DNA of 34,551 nt from Isosphaeraceae bacterium (lineage in GTDB: Bacteria > Planctomycetota > Planctomycetia > Isosphaerales > Isosphaeraceae): contig JARLIH010000069.1 in the NCBI GenBank assembly GCA_031291845.1, positions 1 through 34,551 on the forward strand. The letters run 5' to 3'. The notes under the pieces are model-generated. The model saw only the letters and a program-made list of their open reading frames with translations, was not told the origin of the DNA and searched no databases. A program made the position numbers and the translations under genes. Numbering within the stretch: position 1 is the stretch's first letter; each line of letters begins with the position of its first letter. Below are positions 7,164-13,989 of the stretch, piece after piece.

Positions 7164-7839
7164 ACGTGGCCTCCCGTCGCGTCCCGTCCTGACGACGCTC
7201 CCAGTGCTCGCGGAACATCTCGCGGGCCTTGGCCAGCCGCCACCGCACCGTGGCCTCGCGGCGACCCACGATGGCCGCCACCTCCGCCGAGGAAAACCCT
7301 TCCAGGTCCCGGAGCACCAAGATCGTCCGGTACGCCACCGGGACCCGCTCCAGGATAAACTGAACTTCTTGTGCCACTTCCGCTTGCAGCCGCGGGTCGG
7401 GATCGGGTAAGTCGAGCGCCCGACGCCCTTCACCGAGGTTGCCGTCGATCGACGCAGCGGCCGGCGCCTCGCGCCGGCGGAGCCAGTCGAGGCCCAGGTT
7501 CACCCCCACCCGGAACAGCCAAGGTCCGAACCGGCGGGCCGTATCGAACCGGTCGAGCCGGTTGTAGACCTTCCAGAACGTCTCCTGGGCCAGGTCGCGG
7601 GCGAGCTCCTCGTCGCGCACCAGGCGGGCCAGGACCCGGATGAGCTTGCGCTCGTAGCGGGTGACCAAGGCTGCAAACGCAGCGTCGTCTCCCCCCCGGG
7701 CGCGTTCGACCAGCCGGGCGTCGCCGACTTCGTCGAGCCGGCCATCCCCCCCGCGCCCCGGCTCTGTCAAACCGAGTGAGGAGACCCCCGGCCGGGCCAA
7801 GGCGTCGTCCGTTGATCCGTATTCCAGCGACTTCCGCAT
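7144..7839 (-). CDS. ECF-type RNA polymerase sigma factor
   Basis: The 231-residue protein shows sigma region 2 (about 40-122: DARLVERARGGDDAAFAALV, then DLAQETFWKVYNRLDRF) and region 4 with a helix-turn-helix (about 158-210: VPVAYRTILVLRDLEGFSSAEVAAIVG, then EATVRWRLAKAR). It has no region 1.1 or 3, as expected for an extracytoplasmic-function sigma. The ATG at 7839 is preferred over the one 18 bp upstream because GGAGGG lies 6 bases before it. An extended N-terminus (about 38 residues) precedes region 2. The anti-sigma gene follows with an overlap. Target promoters cannot be identified from this window; the HtrA-like gene downstream is a candidate target. Confidence 0.92.
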   Translation of the reverse strand: MRKSLEYGSTDDALARPGVSSLGLTEPGRGGDGRLDEVGDARLVERARGGDDAAFAALVTRYERKLIRVLARLVRDEELARDLAQETFWKVYNRLDRFDTARRFGPWLFRVGVNLGLDWLRRREAPAAASIDGNLGEGRRALDLPDPDPRLQAEVAQEVQFILERVPVAYRTILVLRDLEGFSSAEVAAIVGRREATVRWRLAKAREMFREHWERRQDGTRREATYGRSSL

Positions 7840-7977
7840 CGCGTGCCCTCCAGCCATCGTTTATCATACGGCCGGGGGCCCGCCGTTCGTTGGACTTTTT
7901 TCCGAAACTTGTCCCCGATAACGAAATCGGTTCGACCGAGACGGCGGAAAAAAACGGCCTTCGTGGCATGTTTCGAT

Positions 7978-8000
7978 CACCTCTCCCGGGGAGAGAGGAT
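7978..8000. repeat. Palindromic repeat family B, short copy
   Basis: The core CTCTCCCGGGGAGAG (7981-7995) lies in the divergent region between the sigma gene and the acetyltransferase gene. It is a partial copy of the element also found at 15531-15649 and 24237-24286. Confidence 0.65.
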
Positions 8001-8083
8001 TGTTTCCTTAGAGCATCGCCTTGGGCCGGTCTTCGCTGGATCACAACGAAGGCTGCATCCATGTCCCCGCGGGTCTCACATCG

Positions 8084-9013
8084 ATGGCGCTGGCGGAGCC
8101 CGAGGTGATCGCCTGTCCCCCCGAGGAGCGTGTGGCGGCGCTCGGGATCCTCTATCGCCGGGTGTCGGCATCGCTCCGGCCTCGCTTGGTGGCCGACGCC
8201 GTCCAGGAGGCGGAGGCGGGCACGATCGACCTGTCGGGCCTCTGGATTGCCCGCCGGCGCGGCCGGGTGGTTGGCACGTTGCTCACGCAGACGCTGGCCG
8301 GCCGGGCGGCGGCGGTCTGGGCGCCGGAGGTTGAAGGCGCCTGGCGGCGCAGCGCCACCGCGGTCGCCCTGGTACGCGCTGCGCTGGCCAACCTCAGCGC
8401 ACGCGGGTTCCGGGTCGCGCAGGCGCTCCTGGACGACTCAGCGCCCCGGCACGCGGCGGCCGACCTGACCGCCGGCGGCATGCCGCGCGTCACCGACTTG
8501 CTCTACCTCGAGCGCGACACCGCGCTCCCCCTGGCGGTCGCGCCCGGGGTGCCGCTGATCGACTGGCAGGGCTTGACCCACGCGACCGAGGCCGACTTCC
8601 GCGCCGTGCTGCAAGGAACGTACGCCGCCAGCCTCGACATGCCCGAGCTGGAGGGGGTCCGCTCGCTCGACGACATCCTCGCCAGCCACCGCGCCGGCGG
8701 ACGCTTCGCCCCCGAACGCTGGCAGGTCGGACACGTGCGGGGTGAGCCCGAAGCCGCCGCGGTCCTGCTCCTTTCGGAGCTGCCTGACCGCGACGCCTGG
8801 GAAGTGGCTTATCTTGGCCTGACCGTCCCAGCCCGCGGCCGGGGGCTCGGGCGGGCCGTGCTGGCCCACGCCATCGACCTGGCGGCCCCCTACGTCGGCC
8901 GGATCGAGCTGGCGGTCGACCTTCGCAACACCCCCGCGCACGCGCTTTACCGGTTGGCCGGGATGACCCCGTTTGACCGCCGCGCGGTGCACCTGGCGAT
9001 GCTCCACCCGTAG
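8084..9013 (+). CDS. Tandem GNAT-family N-acetyltransferase
   Basis: The 309-residue protein is built from two acetyltransferase-like halves. The N-terminal half (about 1-140) is degenerate: the GLWIARRRGRVVGTLLTQ strands are present but there is no clear acetyl-CoA loop. The C-terminal half (about 155-309) keeps the GNAT core AYLGLTVPARGRGLGRAVL, with the RGRGLG pyrophosphate-binding loop near residue 250, then the IELAVDLRNTPAHALYRLAG motif B. This duplicated layout recalls mycothiol-synthase-like GNATs. The ATG at 8084 lies directly before the conserved region; an in-frame TTG at 8021 would add 21 non-conserved residues. It acetylates an unknown amine. It converges with the pseudopilin gene, with a gap of only 33 bp. 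Confidence 0.85.
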   Translation: MALAEPEVIACPPEERVAALGILYRRVSASLRPRLVADAVQEAEAGTIDLSGLWIARRRGRVVGTLLTQTLAGRAAAVWAPEVEGAWRRSATAVALVRAALANLSARGFRVAQALLDDSAPRHAAADLTAGGMPRVTDLLYLERDTALPLAVAPGVPLIDWQGLTHATEADFRAVLQGTYAASLDMPELEGVRSLDDILASHRAGGRFAPERWQVGHVRGEPEAAAVLLLSELPDRDAWEVAYLGLTVPARGRGLGRAVLAHAIDLAAPYVGRIELAVDLRNTPAHALYRLAGMTPFDRRAVHLAMLHP

Positions 9014-9046
9014 CCGCCCCGGGTCTTTGCGTCCCGCGCCGATGGT

Positions 9047-10108
9047 TCATTGACCGTCAGCGCTGATGACTTCGGCGCCCCCCCGGGTGCCGAGGGCCCA
9101 CCAGGTCGTGAGCGCGATCGAGTTCTTGATGAACCGGGTGCTTCCATCCGCGTTGAGCACGTTCACTCCGCCCGGGTGCCGGCTCGAAGCGGGCAGATAG
9201 TGGGCCGACTGCGCCTGGGCGCAACAGTCGACGCGGCAAGTATTCCAGGACATCGTGCCGCCGCCGTTCGGGGGGACGACGGTATTGAAGAGCGCGTAGC
9301 CCATGATGCCGCCGCCCCAGCGGTAGCCGCGGTCGTCGGCCGTATAGAGGGTCTGGAACGCCGTGCTGCACGCCTGCCAGTCGGCCTGGAGCTGCGGCAG
9401 CATGCCGCTGATGTCGAGCTGGTTCGCCGCCTGCCCGACGCCGGTCGGGCCGGTGCCGTTGCCTCGTCGGGGGCTCCCGGTGTTCGGGTCGCCGGCAAGC
9501 GCTTCGGCGTAGGCGATCGTGTTGGACGAGCCGTCGACCAGGTCGGTCATGCCGTAGCTCCTCTGCATGGCGAACATGCCCGAGCTCTGCGGCGGGTTCG
9601 TGCCGATGGAGTAAGTGGACGTGCCGACGCTCGCGTGGTAGCTGTTGATGCAAACGTTGCCCGCGTTGCCGTCGGACGGGCAGAGGAAGGCGTTGAGCTT
9701 GGTGTTGTAGGCCGTTGCGTTGATGACGCCGGCGACGGAGGAATAGCCGGGGTTGTCGGGCTCGGGCGACGGCTCGGGCGCGTAGCTGAAATTGATCGCG
9801 TTGTAGAGCTGCCCCTGCTCGAGGTAGCCGAGCATCAAGGCGTTCGCGCCCCAGTTGTTCCAGGACAGCGTAAGGTTCGGCGGACTGTAAGGGGCGAGCG
9901 ACGCCCCGAGGGGGAAGACGCCCATCGCGGTGTGATAGTTGTGCAGGGCCAGGCCGATCTGCTTGAGGTTGTTGGCGCACTGGATGCGCCGGGCGGCCTC
10001 GCGGGCCGCCTGCACGGCGGGTAACAGGAGCGCGATCAAGACAGCGATGATCGCGATCACCACCAAGAGTTCGATCAGGGTGAAACCTCGGCGCATGCGG
10101 ACCGTCAT
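9047..10108 (-). CDS. DUF1559 prepilin-like (type II pseudopilin-type) protein
   Basis: The 353-residue protein starts with a textbook prepilin N-terminus: a basic leader MTVRMRRG, cleavage before F9, then [20 protein letters not shown], where E at mature position 5 sits inside the hydrophobic helix. The rest matches the large planctomycete DUF1559 (SBP_bac_10-type) family, including the [25 protein letters not shown] block and a C-terminal [17 protein letters not shown] motif. It should be processed by a prepilin peptidase and exported to the envelope; its exact role is unknown, and planctomycetes carry many paralogues. GAGAGG lies 5 bases before the ATG at 10108. The upstream lipoprotein gene overlaps it by 4 bp, so the two form one operon. 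Confidence 0.93.
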   Translation of the reverse strand: MTVRMRRGFTLIELLVVIAIIAVLIALLLPAVQAAREAARRIQCANNLKQIGLALHNYHTAMGVFPLGASLAPYSPPNLTLSWNNWGANALMLGYLEQGQLYNAINFSYAPEPSPEPDNPGYSSVAGVINATAYNTKLNAFLCPSDGNAGNVCINSYHASVGTSTYSIGTNPPQSSGMFAMQRSYGMTDLVDGSSNTIAYAEALAGDPNTGSPRRGNGTGPTGVGQAANQLDISGMLPQLQADWQACSTAFQTLYTADDRGYRWGGGIMGYALFNTVVPPNGGGTMSWNTCRVDCCAQAQSAHYLPASSRHPGGVNVLNADGSTRFIKNSIALTTWWALGTRGGAEVISADGQ

Positions 10109-10338
10109 CGCGGCCTCTCCAGGTTCGGGTGTGGAGCAATCAGGAAGGCCGACGGCCGGCCCTTCCGTTGGACTTGGGTCTTCATGAAGTCGTGCATGAC
10201 CTGGTTCCGCGCAGCGTGCCCGACGGCGGGCTGCACTACCGCGGTCGCATCGCGCCCGCTATCGGTACAGCCGCCCGCCGCGCCGACCAGGGCGACGAGA
10301 GAGAGAACCCGTGCACGTCTCGGGGCGTTCCAGGGCAT
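10105..10338 (-). CDS. Small lipoprotein coupled to the DUF1559 gene
   Basis: The 77-residue product has a basic N-terminus, a hydrophobic core and the lipobox VGAAGGC with Cys at about residue 24, so it is predicted to be a lipoprotein. The remaining roughly 53 residues ([21 protein letters not shown]) have no known motif. Its stop overlaps the start of the DUF1559 gene in an ATGA arrangement (10105-10108), a strong sign of translational coupling. Small lipoproteins of this kind are often next to DUF1559 genes in planctomycetes, so a joint envelope role is plausible, but nothing more specific can be said. Confidence 0.75.
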   Translation of the reverse strand: MPWNAPRRARVLSLVALVGAAGGCTDSGRDATAVVQPAVGHAARNQVMHDFMKTQVQRKGRPSAFLIAPHPNLERPR

Positions 10339-10527
10339 GGCTCGTCCTTCACAAAAAAGGGGGCGATTCGGCGTGTGCCGGGGTGCGGCTACCGCGGCCC
10401 GCCCCGGCGTCGTTCACGAACGGGAATGGACATTTCCGCCACAGGTCAGACAGCCGCCGTTGAAATCGTGACGTAGCCGGAAAGGAAAAACGGGACGGCA
10501 GCCTTGCGCTGAGAAGAAGATCGTTGA

Positions 10528-10701
10528 CAAGGGCGCTGACCGATCCCTAGGCTCAACCCTCAACGGCGGGGTGCTCCAAGCGGGTGAGCCGACAGGTTTC
10601 GATCGGTCGACCTTGCCTCTCCGGGGTAACCCCGGGGAATCGGATCAGTGCACCATGGCGTCGCGTGAGCGCCCCTACGCTTCACGTAGACCTGCTCACG
10701 C
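10528..10701 (+). ncRNA. Candidate retron-type structured RNA (msr/msd-like) upstream of the RT
   Basis: Three stacked foldable elements precede the RT gene on the same strand. First, a long composite stem: CAAGG (10528-10532) with CCTTG (10611-10615), GACCGATC (10538-10545) with GATCGGTC (10601-10608), and GGCTCA-A-CCC (10550-10559) with GGGTGAGCC (10582-10590). Second, a tight hairpin CCGGGG-TAA-CCCCGG (10621-10635). Third, GCGTGAGC (10663-10670) with GCTCACGC (10694-10701), enclosing CTACG (10675-10679) with CGTAG (10685-10689). Retrons carry their msr-msd RNA in this position. I could not identify a convincing a1/a2 pair or branching guanosine, and GC-rich DNA folds easily, so this is a hypothesis. 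Confidence 0.35.
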
Positions 10702-10730
10702 CGGACGAGACGGGTTGGAGCACTCCGCCG

Positions 10731-12068
10731 TTGTCCACCCCAGGCAGTCCGCGACATCTTGCGCGTGCGCTGGCCGCCGTGTTCGTCGCGGGTCCTTGGC
10801 AGCTCGACGCGTTGGTGGACCGCGGCGGTAAGCTGCTGGGACGCCGCGGCCGCTGGCTCCGGCCGCTCGTGCGCCGCATGTTGGCAGCACATGGGTCGGG
10901 AGGCCGGCCGCCGGCGCGCCGCGTCGCGGCGTTCTTGCTGGCCGACGGCGGTCTCGGGCGCGCTTGCGGCGGAGAAAAGCCCCCGAGCCTCGCCGGCGGC
11001 CTCTGGCTCCCCCCGGTCATGAACCCTGCGCCAGGCCCCCCGTCGACCTGGACGGTTCCCCCCATCCTCACGCCGGGGGAACTGGCCGAGCGGCTGGGGC
11101 TGACGCCGGCGGAGCTGGATTGGTTCGCCGACCGCCGCTTGCGCGAGCCGAGGCTGCCCGACGGTCCCCTGCGGCACTATCGCTATCGCTGGCAGGCCAA
11201 GCGGTTGGGCTCGGCCCGGCTGGTCGAGTCGCCCAAGCCCCGGCTGAAGGCGGTCCAGCGGCGGTTGCTCCACGAGCTCTTCGACCTCATCCCGCCCCAC
11301 GACGCCGCCCACGGATTCCGCGCGGGGCGGTCGGTGCGGACGTTCGTCGCGCCCCACGTCGGGCAGCATGTCGTGATCAAGATGGACTTGCGCGACTTCT
11401 TCCCCACGATTACCGACGCACGCGTCACGGCCCTGCTGCTGACGGCCGGCTACCCGGAGGCCGTCGCCCGCCTGCTCTCCGGCCTGTGCACCAACAGCGT
11501 GCCCGCCGAAGTGTGGGACGACCCCGCTTCCCCCGCGCGGGGCTCCGAAGGCTGGAGACTCCGGCGCCTCTACCAGCAGCCCCATTTGCCCCAGGGGGCA
11601 CCCACGTCGCCTGCCCTGGCGAATTTGTGCGCGTTCCGGGTCGACCGCCGCCTCTCCGGCCTGGCCCGCGCCGCCGGTGCGCACTACACCCGGTATGCCG
11701 ACGACCTCGTGTTCTCCGGCGGGCCTGAGTTCGCCCGCTCGGTCGCGCGGTTCCCGATCCACGTCGCCGCGATTGCCCTCGAAGAGGGGTTCACGGTCCA
11801 GACCCGCAAGACCCGCATCATGCGGCGCAGCGTGCGCCAGCGGGTTGCCGGCGTCGTGGTCAACGATCGGCCCAACATCGCGCGGGCCGAGTACGACGCC
11901 CTCAAGGCCCTCCTGTTCAACTGCGTCCGCCACGGCCCTGGTGGACAGGATCGAATCGGCCACGCCGATTTCCGCGCCCACCTCGCGGGGCGCATCGCGT
12001 ACGTGAGCGCGCTTCACCCCAGCCGGGGACAGCGGTTGAGTGCGCTGTTCGAGCGGATCGTCTGGTGA
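10731..12068 (+). CDS. Retron-like reverse transcriptase
   Basis: The core is a group of retron-type RT motifs: HGFRAGRS, IKMDLRDFFPTIT (motif A, catalytic Asp codon at 11385), LPQGAPTSPALANL (from 11586), YTRYADDLVFSG (catalytic YADD from 11694), and RQRVAGVVVN in the place where retron RTs usually read VTG. A LTPGELAERLGLTPAELDWFA helical block and an ESPKPRLKAVQRRL block precede the palm, as I recall in the myxobacterial Mx162-type RTs. The first 100 or so residues are a basic helical extension of unknown role. The start is uncertain: TTG at 10731 has GGAG 10 bases upstream and lies past the leader hairpins, but GTG at 10665 or 10584 would also be in frame. It would synthesise cDNA from an RNA template. 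No group II intron maturase (X/HNH) domain is present, and no effector gene is obvious nearby. Confidence 0.88.
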   Translation: MSTPGSPRHLARALAAVFVAGPWQLDALVDRGGKLLGRRGRWLRPLVRRMLAAHGSGGRPPARRVAAFLLADGGLGRACGGEKPPSLAGGLWLPPVMNPAPGPPSTWTVPPILTPGELAERLGLTPAELDWFADRRLREPRLPDGPLRHYRYRWQAKRLGSARLVESPKPRLKAVQRRLLHELFDLIPPHDAAHGFRAGRSVRTFVAPHVGQHVVIKMDLRDFFPTITDARVTALLLTAGYPEAVARLLSGLCTNSVPAEVWDDPASPARGSEGWRLRRLYQQPHLPQGAPTSPALANLCAFRVDRRLSGLARAAGAHYTRYADDLVFSGGPEFARSVARFPIHVAAIALEEGFTVQTRKTRIMRRSVRQRVAGVVVNDRPNIARAEYDALKALLFNCVRHGPGGQDRIGHADFRAHLAGRIAYVSALHPSRGQRLSALFERIVW

Positions 12069-12195
12069 TAACCGTACGTCTCGAGTCATCGGGCTCCGTT
12101 CCCCAAGGTCGGCAAGAGAGACCGGGGCACCACCGTGCGGGCCCTCTGGAGTGCGGGAGCTTGTTTGTGTTGAGCGCAGCGACGGGTACGAAAGC

Positions 12196-12220
12196 GTAGG
12201 GGCGGGTTTCAAACCCGCCC
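12196..12220. repeat. Palindromic repeat family C, copy 1
   Basis: A perfect 10-bp hairpin, GGGCGGGTTT and AAACCCGCCC around a single C (12200-12220), preceded by GTAG. It is the inverted partner of the copy at 12282-12327. Confidence 0.8.
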
Positions 12221-12281
12221 TTCCCTATCCCTTGGTCCGAACCGCCACTCACGTGACAGGGACATGTTGATCGCCTTTGCT

Positions 12282-12327
12282 GGGCGGGTTTCAAACCCGC
12301 CCCTACGGGAATGCGGCTTCGCCGCAC
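12282..12327. repeat. Palindromic repeat family C, copy 2 (extended)
   Basis: The same GGGCGGGTTT / AAACCCGCCC hairpin, followed by CCTACGGG and a second hairpin built on GCGGC-TTC-GCCGC. Read on the minus strand it matches the copy at 27072-27116 over about 35 bases, with variable length in the hairpin loops. Confidence 0.8.
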
Positions 12328-12471
12328 TACGAATTCCACCGTGCAGGATACGAGACACGTAACGGGAGCAAGCCGCTCCACTCCAAAGGGTCGCCCACGC
12401 GAGGAGTCCCTCCGGAATCTCTGAACTTTGGTATAGTAGTGGAAAAATTATCCCTTCCCTCCCAAGAAAAC

Positions 12472-12500
12472 TTGACATCAGCCATACAGCACCATACATT
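12472..12500 (+). promoter_or_regulatory. Sigma-70-type promoter of lexA
   Basis: TTGACA (12472-12477), a 17-base spacer and TACATT (12495-12500) form a near-consensus housekeeping promoter. Transcription would start around 12507, giving a very short leader that begins close to the GGAGG of lexA. The spacer contains a repeated CATAC (CATACAGCACCATAC) that could be part of an operator for autoregulation; that is inference. Confidence 0.65.
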
Positions 12501-12521
12501 CCGCATGGAGGACATGGGTTC

Positions 12522-13145
12522 ATGGCGACACAGCCGCTGTCGAAAAAGGAGCTGGAGGCGGTCCGGTACATCCAGAGCACCTTTGCGCGCCAGGGGCGTG
12601 CCCCGTCGGTCCGGGAGATCCAGCAGGCGCTCGGGTATCGGTCGCCACGGTCGGCCTCGGACATCCTCGAGCGGCTGGCGGAGCGAGGGGTCGTTCAGCG
12701 GCGGGCCGACGGGCGGCTCCAGGTCCTCAAGAACCCGGAGGGGGACACGAGCCATGCGCGGACGGTGGACATCCCCCTGGTGGGGACAGCGCCTTGCGGC
12801 CAGCCGCTGCTTGCCGAGGAAAACATCGAGGCGCTGATCCCGGTCTCGACCAGTTTGGCGCGGCCGCCGCACCGGTATTTTCTGCTCCGCGCCCGGGGCG
12901 ATTCGATGACCGACGCCGGGATTCACGACGGCGACCTGGTGCTGGTGCGCCAGCAGCCGACGGCGACGAACGGCGAGGTGGTCGTCGCGCTCATCGACGA
13001 CGAGGCAACGATCAAGGAGTTTCAGCGTTCCTCAGCAGTCATCGTGCTCAAGCCGCGGTCGGGCAACAGCGTGCATCGGCCGGTCGTGCTGACGGACGAT
13101 TTTCAGATTCAGGGAGTGGTGGTTTCGACGATCCCGAAATTCTAA
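12522..13145 (+). CDS. lexA: LexA repressor (SOS regulator, S24 peptidase)
   Basis: The 207-residue protein has the LexA layout. An N-terminal winged helix (about 6-66) includes RAPSVREIQQALGYRSPRSASDILERL. A linker carries the self-cleavage site, and a C-terminal S24 peptidase domain has the nucleophile Ser128 in GDSM and Lys165 in ATIKEF. The scissile bond appears to be Cys92-Gly93 (TAPCGQPLLAEENIE) rather than the usual Ala-Gly; Cys-Gly is the bond used in UmuD. RecA-stimulated cleavage after DNA damage should relieve repression of its targets, probably including the imuA-imuB-dnaE2 genes downstream. GGAGG ends 10 bases before the ATG at 12522. It may be a second LexA specific to this cassette (LexA2-like); that cannot be decided from one window. 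Confidence 0.95.
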   Translation: MATQPLSKKELEAVRYIQSTFARQGRAPSVREIQQALGYRSPRSASDILERLAERGVVQRRADGRLQVLKNPEGDTSHARTVDIPLVGTAPCGQPLLAEENIEALIPVSTSLARPPHRYFLLRARGDSMTDAGIHDGDLVLVRQQPTATNGEVVVALIDDEATIKEFQRSSAVIVLKPRSGNSVHRPVVLTDDFQIQGVVVSTIPKF

Positions 13146-13181
13146 AGCATTTTACGCTTTGAGTGACGTGCGCGTTTCACG

Positions 13182-13246
13182 CTAACCCGAAGCGCAAGCG
13201 AGGATCTGCTCGACGATCATAGTCCCTCGCTTGCGCTTCGGGTTAG
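13182..13246. repeat. 22-bp perfect inverted repeat between lexA and imuA
   Basis: The arm CTAACCCGAAGCGCAAGCGA plus GG (13182-13203) is exactly complementary to 13225-13246, with a 21-nt loop. It lies 36 bp after the lexA stop and 26 bp before the chosen imuA start. It could reduce read-through from lexA or protect the lexA mRNA. There is no T-run. From memory, very similar units are dispersed in planctomycete genomes. Confidence 0.85.
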
Positions 13247-13272
13247 TGGAATCATTCTCCGGAGTCAAAAGT

Positions 13273-13989
13273 GTGGATCTCTCAGGGCCTGAGATGCTCG
13301 AATCGCTCCGGCGGCGGATCGGCGAAATCGAATCGCGCCAGCGCCCTCAGGTCCGGCCTCATGTGTCGTCGGGGGTTGCGGCGCTGGACGCGCTCTTTCC
13401 GGACGGGGGCCTGCGGCGCGGGTTGATCGTGGAACTGGTCTCGGCCACGGATGGAGCCGGAGCATGGACGTTGGGGCTGGCGCTGGCGCGTCGGGTTTGT
13501 GGGGAGGGGCAGGTCCTCGTGGTGGTCGACGAACAAGCCTGGTTCTACCCCTTGGCGGCGGCCCGGCTAGGGCTCGACCTGGGGCGTTGCCTCGTGGTGC
13601 GGCCCGCGCACTGGCGGGACGCCTACGCCGCGCTCTGCCAGTCGCTCCTCTGCGGGGCGGTCGGCGGCGTGATCGGCTGGTGTGCGCGCGTCGGCACGGT
13701 CGACTACCAGCGGTTGCGGGCGGCGGCGGAGCGCGGGGGGGGCGTCGGTTTCCTAGTGCGGCCGCACGAGGCCCTGCGCTCACCTTCGTGCGCGTCGGTG
13801 CGTTTGCTCGTTTCTCCGATCGCGTCGGGGGAGCCCGCGCGCAGGTTGCGAGTCGAGGTGCTGCGAGGCCGGGGACAAGGCCAGGCCCTGACCCTGGAGC
13901 TCGACGATGAAACGGGTGCTGTGCATCCACCTGCCGGCGTGGCCCCTCCAGCGACTGCGGCACGAACGGCCCGACCTTCTTCGGCATGA
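13273..13989 (+). CDS. imuA: ImuA-like (RecA/SulA-like) mutasome protein
   Basis: The 238-residue product has the RecA-like fold expected of ImuA: an N-terminal helix with LRRRIGEIE, then VSSGVAALDALFPDGGLRRGLIVELV, a degenerate nucleotide-binding loop (SATDGAGAWTLGLALAR) and the QVLVVVDEQAWFYP strand. ImuA bridges RecA-type signalling and the ImuB/DnaE2 polymerase in damage-induced mutagenesis. The identification rests largely on position between lexA and imuB plus the RecA-like pattern. I chose the GTG at 13273 because GGAG lies 8 bases before it; an earlier TTG would fall inside the hairpin at 13182-13246, and an ATG at 13294 is an alternative. The 3' end overlaps imuB by 83 bp in another frame, an unusually long overlap that implies tight coupling. 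Confidence 0.85.
   Translation: MDLSGPEMLESLRRRIGEIESRQRPQVRPHVSSGVAALDALFPDGGLRRGLIVELVSATDGAGAWTLGLALARRVCGEGQVLVVVDEQAWFYPLAAARLGLDLGRCLVVRPAHWRDAYAALCQSLLCGAVGGVIGWCARVGTVDYQRLRAAAERGGGVGFLVRPHEALRSPSCASVRLLVSPIASGEPARRLRVEVLRGRGQGQALTLELDDETGAVHPPAGVAPPATAARTARPSSA

Larger units (their letters stand above)
12069..12471. other. Gap between RT and lexA holding two palindromes
   Basis: About 400 bases with no convincing gene. It contains the inverted pair of family C palindromes (12196-12220 and 12282-12327). I looked for a small effector gene for the RT but found only short frames lacking ribosome binding sites. The AT-richer end (from about 12420) leads into the lexA promoter and may hold the LexA operator. 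Confidence 0.5.

Noticed and set aside
10560..12212. A 550-codon minus-strand open frame opposite the reverse transcriptase
   Set aside because: It is antisense to a gene with intact catalytic motifs, has a shadow-frame composition (Arg/Gly/Pro-rich) and no recognisable domain.
12069..12471. Search for a small retron effector gene between the RT and lexA
   Set aside because: Only short frames made largely of family C repeats were found, without a ribosome binding site or recognisable motif.
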